32,867 nucleotides of DNA from Clostridia bacterium (lineage in GTDB: Bacteria; Bacillota; Clostridia; Oscillospirales; CAG-382). This document shows, in pieces, positions 15,679-22,630 of this stretch. The notes under the pieces are model-generated. The model was not told the DNA's origin. It made no database searches and was given only the letters and a program-made list of their open reading frames with translations. Made by a program: the position numbers and the translations under genes. Position 1 is the stretch's first letter, and each line of letters begins with the position of its first letter. The stretch lies in the NCBI GenBank assembly GCA_900757905.1, contig CAAEPN010000138.1, positions 1-32,867 on the forward strand, given 5' to 3'.

Positions 15679-16881
15679 TCAGCGTATCAGCTGAAAATAT
15701 TTTCCCTCTTTGACCCAAAGGTCAAACCGTTTGCACTTAAACGCCTTTGCGGCGAGCTTTACGGGATACGGCGCATGTCTGCCGTCAAAATTGCTGAGAT
15801 ACCTGTCATATAACAGCTGACAGAAGCAAAACACCTGTTTTTTAAGCTCTGTGTCAAACCCTGCCACATCGACATAGCAAAAATTGTCAAGCTGTAAGAT
15901 CAGACTGTAGGCAAACAGCTCATCTTTCTCAAGTCCGAGCCGGTCGTTTTGGCGGATCAACTCTTCTAATATCCACACGCTTTGAAGCGCTGCCGGCGTA
16001 TGTTGCGAGGAGGCGGTGAGGCCGTCCGCATTTTTGCGCCAAAAGTACACGTTTTGCCGGACTGACGCGATTCGCTCGGCCGACCGGAACACCAAAAAGT
16101 GTATGACCGCGTCCTCAAAGCAGGTATAGCCGGACGGAAAACGAATGCTTTCAAACAGTTCTCTGCGGTATAGCTTGGCCCACGGTACACCCGGCATGTC
16201 AAAGCGATCTGCCCGGCGCTTGCCGGTGTAGACGGCGTTTTCGTATAACTGCGAAGCGCCGATCTTGCCGTCTTTATCGATATACGTCCAACCGCCGCAG
16301 ACAATGTCCGCGTTTTGTTTTTCGGCGGCTGTTACTAACGTTTCTATCGCGCCGGACGCTAAAACATCGTCACTGTCTGCAAACAGGATATATTGCCCGA
16401 CCGCGTGCAGCAAGCCTTCGTTTCGGGCGCGTGCCGCACTGCCGCCGTCAGTGGAATCGAGAATTTTTACCCGTTCGTCATCGCGGTAAGCCTCAAGAAT
16501 GTCCGAAGTGCCGTCAGTCGAGCGGTCGTTGACAACGATCAATTGAATCCGATAGGAGGTTTTCTGCGAAAGAATGCTGTCCAAACACGGCGAAAGGTAT
16601 TTTTCGGCGTTGTGAGCCGGTACGATGACCGATACGTCGATATCGGAATGCAGCGGCAGCGGCGGAAAATTCATATCGGACTCCGGTTTCGGACAGATTT
16701 TCGAAAGCGCTTGATACAATGCTGTCGGGTCGCCGGGTTCGACCGTCTCTTTTCCGAAAAGAGAACTGACCTCGCAATAGGCAATTCCGAGCGCTTTGGC
16801 GCAAAACGCCGTAACAAGCGAAAGAAGGGCATTTCCGGTTTTGGAGTACATCCATTGGTACGGCCGTTGGTTGCGGATCAT
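15679..16881 (-). CDS. Glycosyltransferase family 2 with N-terminal extension
   Basis: A 400-residue protein whose GT2 catalytic domain starts only near residue 82 (DVSVIVPAHNAEKYL), followed by VNDRSTDGT (117-125), GGSAARARNEG and ADSDD (168-172). The first 80 residues form an extension with a hydrophobic stretch (about 18-36) and the block DPTALYQALSKICPKPES. The ATG overlaps the stop codon of the Wzz-GGDEF gene by four bases (ATGA), implying translational coupling. The extension might bind the membrane or a partner; nothing in it identifies a second enzyme. The sugar donor is unknown. Confidence 0.87.
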   Translation of the reverse strand: MIRNQRPYQWMYSKTGNALLSLVTAFCAKALGIAYCEVSSLFGKETVEPGDPTALYQALSKICPKPESDMNFPPLPLHSDIDVSVIVPAHNAEKYLSPCLDSILSQKTSYRIQLIVVNDRSTDGTSDILEAYRDDERVKILDSTDGGSAARARNEGLLHAVGQYILFADSDDVLASGAIETLVTAAEKQNADIVCGGWTYIDKDGKIGASQLYENAVYTGKRRADRFDMPGVPWAKLYRRELFESIRFPSGYTCFEDAVIHFLVFRSAERIASVRQNVYFWRKNADGLTASSQHTPAALQSVWILEELIRQNDRLGLEKDELFAYSLILQLDNFCYVDVAGFDTELKKQVFCFCQLLYDRYLSNFDGRHAPYPVKLAAKAFKCKRFDLWVKEGKYFQLIR

Positions 16882-18722
16882 GCGTTTTCCCTTCCTGTTT
16901 CGGATTTTTCCGTACTGTTCTTTCCCGAACCGACCGCAAGGTTTGCCGTGGCAAGCCGCAGCAATTTCCGTATCTCATAAGTGCCGGCTTCTGAGGTGGT
17001 GGAAAAGGCCGCCGTATAAAGGATCGGATATTCCGGATTCATGGCATTGTAGCGCTCGACCTGTTCATCAAAGACCTTTAACACGATCTGCGCCTTTTTT
17101 TCACTGCAATTTTCAAAGAGCGCTATAAAGTTTCCGACGCCGTTGTAGCCGGTTATGCCGTCGGTGTCGCCCATAAGGCTGACAAGCTCTGCAAAGTCCT
17201 TTAACAGCGTGTCGCCGACATGATAGCCGAAGCGCTTGGAAATCTCACTTAAGTTGTCCAACTGCAGAACAAAGCAGGTGAAATCTTCGGGCAGCAGCTT
17301 TTTGGCTAAGTCGTCGATACAGAGGTTCAATCTGTCACGGTTGGCAAGACCTGTTTTTTTGTCGGTGTAAAGCAAATAGTTGATAAGGTCGCCGAGACGT
17401 CCTAACCCGACCGCACCCACACAGCCGACAAATAAGAATAAGATCACGGCAAGCGCTAAATACATTTTCACATTGACCGACGGATAAACGCGTACCGAGC
17501 TTATCATTTTTAAATAGTCGGCGCTGATGGCAAGATTTAATTCCTTGCCGGTGGCGCTTACAATCTCATAATATTCTCCAAGCTCTTTTTCGTAGCTGTC
17601 AATGAGCGCTTCCAAGGCGGCATGCTGTTCGGGCGAGCCGCTGGAGCCGGAGCCGACTTCGCCGAAGATCCCGGCGATCTCCTGCAAAAACGCGCGGTCA
17701 ATCTTTTCACCGGCAATGCTCTTGTCGATTCCTACCATTTCCAAAATCAGCGCGTCATAGGTGGTCTCGGCGTTTTTGCCGGCGCCGCGCTCTTCTAACT
17801 GCTTCATGATGTAGTCGGAGGAGACGGTTTGATCTTCACCGATATAAATACCGGCGTTCATTTCGGTATTTTTCTGTACATACGTGTTTATCAGTTCAAA
17901 AAGACTTTCGCGGCGTACGGTCTGTACAGCCTCTTCTTGAGCGGAGCGCGCAAGTTTGTTGGCAAGAAAATTGCGAAGCACTTCGCCGTCCTTGACCTGC
18001 GAGCCGTTTAAGACCGTGGCATACAGCTCCGGAATGACGTAATCCTTGAAACGGGAATAAATGTCGTAAAGATCCGCGTAGCTGTAACCGGTCTCCGAAG
18101 AACGAAAATGCGGATAGTTGTCCTTTTTTGTCTTTAAAAAGTCTAACATATCGTTGGTATCGTCTTCCAATATGCGGATGCATTCGTAATAATCGTACCC
18201 GGCGTCCAACAGATTTGCGGAGGGATTGAGCGATAAGCGCTGCTCAACATATTTTTCGGTGTAGTAGGTGCAATAGCTCTGCATAATGGCGTCAAGCGCA
18301 TTGCGTGCATATTTTTCGCCGCGTGCGCCGTCTACTACCAGATTGACCTTGTATGTGTCGGGAAAGTAGGTGACCTCTTCGCCTTTGTCGAGAAGCGCAT
18401 CGTTGATGGTCTTTTGGTCGTCCGAGAGAATCTCGGTGACGCTGCAGCGCGAGCGGATGGCGTTTAAAGGCCCGTCCGAGCCGAGAAGCTCCATGGCGTG
18501 CGAAATGACGGAGGACGAGTAGATCTCATCCACATCGAGCGGCGTGCCGTCCGGCGTGTAGCCGTTTTTGACCTCGGAGTTGGTGTAGCGAATGACGACC
18601 GACGCCGTGTATTGCTGCTTGCCGTGAGCATACAGATAGGTGGCAACCGAACCGGCAAACGCGACAAGAAAGATAAGAAGGCTGAATTTTTTCAAATAGC
18701 GGAGAATCTCAAATTTTTTCAC
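16878..18722 (-). CDS. Wzz-like chain-length protein fused to a degenerate GGDEF domain
   Basis: From a GTG at 18722 the protein has 614 residues. Residues 12-33 form the first membrane segment (FSLLIFLVAFAGS...), then a long, largely helical extracytoplasmic region with the Wzz-type ASVVIRYTN start, and a second membrane segment at about 420-441. The cytoplasmic tail (about 451-595) is a GGDEF domain: TGLANRDRL, LQLDNLSEISKRFGYHVGDTLL and GYNGVGNFIALF. The active-site GGDEF is replaced by GVGNF (528-532), the FKxxND motif is lost and no RxxD I-site is visible, so cyclase activity is not expected; a nucleotide-sensing or structural role is possible. The GTG overlaps the previous gene by 14 nt; AAGGAG is 13 nt away, rather far. 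A TTG at 18812 is rejected for lack of a ribosome site. Confidence 0.82.
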   Translation of the reverse strand: MKKFEILRYLKKFSLLIFLVAFAGSVATYLYAHGKQQYTASVVIRYTNSEVKNGYTPDGTPLDVDEIYSSSVISHAMELLGSDGPLNAIRSRCSVTEILSDDQKTINDALLDKGEEVTYFPDTYKVNLVVDGARGEKYARNALDAIMQSYCTYYTEKYVEQRLSLNPSANLLDAGYDYYECIRILEDDTNDMLDFLKTKKDNYPHFRSSETGYSYADLYDIYSRFKDYVIPELYATVLNGSQVKDGEVLRNFLANKLARSAQEEAVQTVRRESLFELINTYVQKNTEMNAGIYIGEDQTVSSDYIMKQLEERGAGKNAETTYDALILEMVGIDKSIAGEKIDRAFLQEIAGIFGEVGSGSSGSPEQHAALEALIDSYEKELGEYYEIVSATGKELNLAISADYLKMISSVRVYPSVNVKMYLALAVILFLFVGCVGAVGLGRLGDLINYLLYTDKKTGLANRDRLNLCIDDLAKKLLPEDFTCFVLQLDNLSEISKRFGYHVGDTLLKDFAELVSLMGDTDGITGYNGVGNFIALFENCSEKKAQIVLKVFDEQVERYNAMNPEYPILYTAAFSTTSEAGTYEIRKLLRLATANLAVGSGKNSTEKSETGRENA

Positions 18723-20019
18723 GGTCGAACAGCTTCTCCTTTCTCTCTTTTTTGCGGATACCGCGATAAACGAAAAATGCGGAGCACAAGAACACAAGCG
18801 CAGTTTCTGCAAGCGTTTTTTTGGGGGCTATGCGTTGGGAAAACGATGGCGTATAGTAGTTGAAGGTGATATAGTTGCGCGACTTGTAGTCGAGATAAGC
18901 AAGATCGAGCGAGTACAGATCGTCCGAAATGTCGTTCAAGGCGGTTTCGAGCTTGTTTATCATGCTTTGTGCCGTAAACAGCGCCTTTTCGGTCGTCTGT
19001 CCCAAGCTCATGCGGTCGATGACATAAGCGGTCTCGGTGATGTTTTTCCGGTAGCCGGTGGCTTCGTTTAAGGATTCGTCGGCGCTTTTGGCCATTTTGT
19101 CCATGGCCGATTTGGTGCGCGACATGTAGTATTGCTCGTATTCGTCGATGGTCGGAATCATAACGACCGACGACATGGATTTTTCGTACAGCGCGATACC
19201 GGCGTTATCGGCGGCATAGTAAGCCATGTTTTTGTCTACCGAAAGACCTTCGATCTTGTTTTTGTAGGCTAAGATCTGTGTGAGCGTGGAGGTGTCTTTT
19301 GCCACACCGCGTTCGACCACATACGCTTTGGCGTTGGGAATATCGTAGCTTATGATGTTTTGCAGGCGCTTGTCGATTTCGGAAAAGCTGATGCCCGTTT
19401 CGCTGTCCGCAAAATTCTTGTTTTCCGATAAACGCGTGTTTAAATACTTGTTTAACTGCCGTACACGAAGCTCAATCTCGTTTAAACGGATATACGGCTC
19501 GCAGTCGGTCGTCTCTTCGAGTTTGATTTTTAAAATGCTCTGATTGTCGCAATGGTTTTCGAGAAAATACGCCTTGTAGGCTGTGCATACGTTTTCAAGA
19601 AGAGCCGATACGCTGTTCTTTTCCAGTTTAAGGGCGCTTGCGTCAAGCGCGACCTCGTAGGTTGTGCTGATATAACTGCCGTCTCCGCCGGCATTGCCGG
19701 TATCGACCGGCGTGATGTTGATGCAGCCGGCAAGCGTTTCGGGCGAAAGACTGTCCTGTAGGCCGACAAGGTGAATGGCGCGGTCGAGCACCTCGTCCGA
19801 GAGCAGCTCGTAGGCGCTGAAGCGCGTGTTGTTGGGATTTAAGCCGAGCGAGGCCTCCGAATAGTTGAGCGAGAGCGCCGCGCTGCCGTAACGGCTGCCC
19901 TTTGCGGCATGAATTCCGCTGAACAGGGCAAAAACAGCAATACCGCAGCAGATTACGCGATATTTGCGGTGCCAGTAAAACCGGAGTACCTGTTTGATTC
20001 TTTCCGTGATCTTTTCCAT
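18709..20019 (-). CDS. Wzz-like polysaccharide co-polymerase (first of two)
   Basis: A 436-residue protein with the topology of chain-length determinant proteins: a basic cytoplasmic start, a membrane segment at about 20-38 (YRVICCGIAVFALFSG), a long helical extracytoplasmic domain with the opening GSAALSLNYSEAS, and a second membrane segment at about 402-420 ending in a strongly basic tail. No kinase (Wzc/CapB) domain or tyrosine cluster is present. It would set polymer length together with the polymerase and the adjacent GGDEF-fused paralog. The ATG at 20019 is preferred; AAGGAG lies 16 nt upstream, which is long but the only candidate. The longer TTG-started frame (20112) would overlap the previous gene and has no ribosome site. 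Confidence 0.78.
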   Translation of the reverse strand: MEKITERIKQVLRFYWHRKYRVICCGIAVFALFSGIHAAKGSRYGSAALSLNYSEASLGLNPNNTRFSAYELLSDEVLDRAIHLVGLQDSLSPETLAGCINITPVDTGNAGGDGSYISTTYEVALDASALKLEKNSVSALLENVCTAYKAYFLENHCDNQSILKIKLEETTDCEPYIRLNEIELRVRQLNKYLNTRLSENKNFADSETGISFSEIDKRLQNIISYDIPNAKAYVVERGVAKDTSTLTQILAYKNKIEGLSVDKNMAYYAADNAGIALYEKSMSSVVMIPTIDEYEQYYMSRTKSAMDKMAKSADESLNEATGYRKNITETAYVIDRMSLGQTTEKALFTAQSMINKLETALNDISDDLYSLDLAYLDYKSRNYITFNYYTPSFSQRIAPKKTLAETALVFLCSAFFVYRGIRKKERKEKLFDREKI

Positions 20020-20089
20020 GGGGCGTTGGTTTGCGCTCCTTTCTTTTTGAGTGGGTGAAATAAGGTCGTTTTCTGAAAACGGTACAAGC

Positions 20090-21049
20090 TTATTTTCCAA
20101 ACTTTTGGGCAAAAAGCTTCGGATCTAATGCGAATAAGAGTGCCTTGACGCGGCGCTTTGCGTGATAGGCGTATCGAAAAATCGCTAAACGCTTCGGCTT
20201 GAAATCGGGATGCCGGTCTAACCGGTAAGTAACATAGCAGTCGATGTATTTCCAACAAATATCGTCTTCAAGCAGACGGCGCAGCTTCCGCGGCTTGACC
20301 GTCCGAAAGAGCTCTGCTAACGTATCGTAGATATGTATGCGGTCATAGGCCTTTTTTCCGGCAAGGGAGGACGAATTCATGATAGACCCTGCGCGCGCAT
20401 TGTCATAATGGAAAAAGGCGAAATCCGTTAAGATAAGGCTTTTGGCGCAAAGCAGCGCACGCGGCGTGAATTCCTCGTCTTCGTGCAGAATTCCTTTCTG
20501 AAAAGAAAGTCTGTTTTTTGTCAAGAAATCGCGGCGGTATAGGTGACGTCCCACTTCCACACGAAGTGCGCCGCCGCTAAGGCAGCCGGTCAGGTATTCC
20601 TTGCCGGTATAGACTTTATGCATTTCAAAGCGGTCGGTCACGACTTTTTCAAACCGCTTCAAAGAGCGTGACGGCTTTGTCGGAACAACCGGTGCAATGA
20701 GCATATCGACCTGCCTCATCTTCAATTCCTCAAATAAAAGTGTAAACGCGTCGGTTTCGATAAAGTCGTCGCTGTCAAGAAAGAGAACGTATTCGCCGCA
20801 AGCGCGTTCAAGTCCGTAATTGCGCGCGTCGGACAGACCGCCGTTCGGCTTGTGAAAGACGGTCATACCGGTTTTTTCGGCATAAGCGTCGCAGATCTTT
20901 CCGCTTTCGTCGGTCGAGCCGTCGTCAACAACAAGAATTTCATACGAATCAAAACCTTGTGCCAATACCGAATCCAAACAGCGTTCCAAGTAGTCTTTTA
21001 CGTTATAAACGGGAATAATTACCGAAAAAAACGGTTTATTCTGTCTCAT
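20090..21049 (-). CDS. Glycosyltransferase family 2
   Basis: A 319-residue GT-A enzyme with all core motifs: FSVIIPVYNVKDYLERCLDS (8-27), VDDGSTDESG (41-50), KPNGGLSDARN (67-77) and FLDSDDFIE (90-98); HEDEEF (near 189-194) is the usual acidic motif that carries the catalytic base in this family. The C-terminal 80 residues are basic and helical. The ATG at 21049 overlaps the stop of the upstream GT4 gene by four bases, with GGAGG eight bases before it. It belongs to the assembly of the repeat unit at the inner membrane face; donor sugar unknown. Confidence 0.9.
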   Translation of the reverse strand: MRQNKPFFSVIIPVYNVKDYLERCLDSVLAQGFDSYEILVVDDGSTDESGKICDAYAEKTGMTVFHKPNGGLSDARNYGLERACGEYVLFLDSDDFIETDAFTLLFEELKMRQVDMLIAPVVPTKPSRSLKRFEKVVTDRFEMHKVYTGKEYLTGCLSGGALRVEVGRHLYRRDFLTKNRLSFQKGILHEDEEFTPRALLCAKSLILTDFAFFHYDNARAGSIMNSSSLAGKKAYDRIHIYDTLAELFRTVKPRKLRRLLEDDICWKYIDCYVTYRLDRHPDFKPKRLAIFRYAYHAKRRVKALLFALDPKLFAQKFGK

Positions 21050-22170
21050 GCCTTAACCTCCGCGCCGACTTTTTTCTCCAAAGCCTGATGATAGACCTTC
21101 AAATGCTCGTCGATCACACGGTCATAGCTGTAATTCCGGAGAATGTATTCTTTCCGTGCTTTGACGCTGTCGGGACTTTTCGGTTTGCCGGCGCAAGAAG
21201 CGAGCTTGTGCGCAAGATCATCGGTGTCGCGTACTTTGAATGTGTCGCCGAAGTCCTTTAAGACCGATGTGTTTTCGATAATATCGCTGACCAAGCAGTT
21301 TGCGCCGCAGCTGAGCGCTTCCAAAAGCGACAGTGCCAACCCTTCGGTGTGGCTGGGCAGTACATACAGCGCACAGTTGGCATACAGCGCACTCATTTCG
21401 TCGCCGGTCACAAAACCCGTGCAAAGGATGTTCGGGTCGTCGCCAATGAGCGATTTGATCTTGTCGGCATATTCCTTTTCGGCAATACCGCCGGCAAGCA
21501 CTAATTTTTGCGGAATGTGTGCCTTTTTGTAGGCTTCGATCAGATCCTCCGGTCCTTTTTCGGGCGAAATGCGGCCGAGATAGAGGATATACGAATCTTT
21601 GGTCAAACCGTATTTTTCCCGCAATAGCGTGTCGGGTAAGTCCGGAACCGGCGTGATGGCGTTTTTGATGAGAGTCGTGTCGCGGCCATAGGTCTTTAGA
21701 AAATAGTCATGCATTTCGTCGGACAGCGTAATGACCTCATCGGCATATTTGGCGGCGATCTTCTCGCCGAATTTTAAGTATCGCGAAGCAAAGCTGCCCC
21801 ATTTGTCCACACGCCAGTTGAGCCCATGGACAGTGGAAACTGTCTTTTTGCCGCATAAATGTGCCAAAAGCAGCGCGGCACTCGGCCCGATGGCGTGGTA
21901 GTGGATCACGTCATAGTGCCGGAAAAGCGCATGAAGCGTTGCTGTGAATGAATAAACGACGGCATTGAGAGAGTGATTTTTGAAAGTAAAGCTGCGGATG
22001 ACGTTCACACCGAGCGTTTTGTATTTGTTGTGATGCTTTTGCTTTCCGCGGTTGTAGACCGTAACCTCTTCGCCGCGTGCGGCAAGACGGGTAGCCAACT
22101 CATATACAACGACCTCTACGCCGCCCGAGCGGCAGGGAAAGTCTTTATGCCCGATCATTGCAATTTTCAT
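21046..22170 (-). CDS. Glycosyltransferase family 4, DUF1972/rhamnosyltransferase-like
   Basis: A 374-residue GT-B glycosyltransferase. Its N-terminus, MKIAMIGHKDFPCRSGGVEV, followed by VYELATRLAARGEEVTVYNRG, resembles the WchF/Cps2T-type rhamnosyltransferases that add the second sugar of many capsule repeat units. The C-terminal domain has LYLGRISPEKGPEDLIEAY and the donor motif ExxxxxxxE in TEGLALSLLEALSCG. It is the first gene of the polysaccharide operon, with AAGGAG nine bases before the ATG and a sigma-A promoter about 50 nt upstream. Rhamnose specificity is a guess by resemblance; no dTDP-rhamnose synthesis genes are in the window. Confidence 0.87.
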   Translation of the reverse strand: MKIAMIGHKDFPCRSGGVEVVVYELATRLAARGEEVTVYNRGKQKHHNKYKTLGVNVIRSFTFKNHSLNAVVYSFTATLHALFRHYDVIHYHAIGPSAALLLAHLCGKKTVSTVHGLNWRVDKWGSFASRYLKFGEKIAAKYADEVITLSDEMHDYFLKTYGRDTTLIKNAITPVPDLPDTLLREKYGLTKDSYILYLGRISPEKGPEDLIEAYKKAHIPQKLVLAGGIAEKEYADKIKSLIGDDPNILCTGFVTGDEMSALYANCALYVLPSHTEGLALSLLEALSCGANCLVSDIIENTSVLKDFGDTFKVRDTDDLAHKLASCAGKPKSPDSVKARKEYILRNYSYDRVIDEHLKVYHQALEKKVGAEVKA

Positions 22171-22220
22171 AATATACCGCTCCTTTTGACAAAATGGTTT
22201 AATAATATCATACTTATTAT

Positions 22221-22249
22221 ATCATACCATTTTCGAGGAGAAGTATCAA
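22221..22249 (-). promoter_or_regulatory. Sigma-A promoter of the polysaccharide operon
   Basis: On the minus strand: TTGATA (22249-22244), exactly 17 nt, TATGAT (22226-22221). Transcription would begin near 22214, giving a short leader of about 44 nt before the ATG at 22170. No terminator or attenuator is seen in that leader. Confidence 0.65.
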
Positions 22250-22511
22250 GGCACGGTCTGTTACAACTTCGGCGGCATATTATAAATAAGGAGTACGGAA
22301 TATGTGATATACTTACTGTTTATTTGTAAACATGACGAAAGACAGGCATAAAGAATTTCCATATTTACTAAATTACAGTATAGCATAAAAGGAGAAATAA
22401 GTCAATTTACAAGTGAATTTGTACGGCGGCAGGGAAAAACAGGGTACAGATATAGCGAATATTGTATATTATGCACAAATTTAAGTAAAAAATACTGTAC
22501 ATTTTTGCATA
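22250..22511. other. AT-rich intergenic stretch between divergent promoters
   Basis: The gap between the divergent GT4 and EF-G-like genes (22171-22630) is clearly more AT-rich than its surroundings. Apart from the two promoters and the inverted repeat at 22504-22518, no gene, RNA or terminator is recognised; small ATG-started frames stop almost at once. Confidence 0.6.
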
Positions 22512-22540
22512 TTGCAAATAAATGTGAAGTGGTTTATAAT
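22512..22540 (+). promoter_or_regulatory. Sigma-A promoter of the EF-G-like gene with overlapping palindrome
   Basis: TTGCAA (22512-22517), 17 nt, consensus TATAAT (22535-22540). The expected start near 22547 gives an 84-nt leader. A perfect inverted repeat TTTGCA-TAT-TGCAAA (22504-22518) overlaps the -35 and could be an operator. Confidence 0.7.
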
Positions 22541-22630
22541 AATTATTGAAATATCACGTTTGCATAAAAACAGTTGATCTGAGACAAACGGAGTCAGTAT
22601 TTTCGATAATCAATGAAAGGGGCAGTATCA

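Noticed and set aside
18723..18812. N-terminal extension of the Wzz-GGDEF protein starting at TTG 18812
   Set aside because: No ribosome site, Cys-rich and basic peptide unlike a Wzz start, and it would overlap the preceding gene by about 100 nt.
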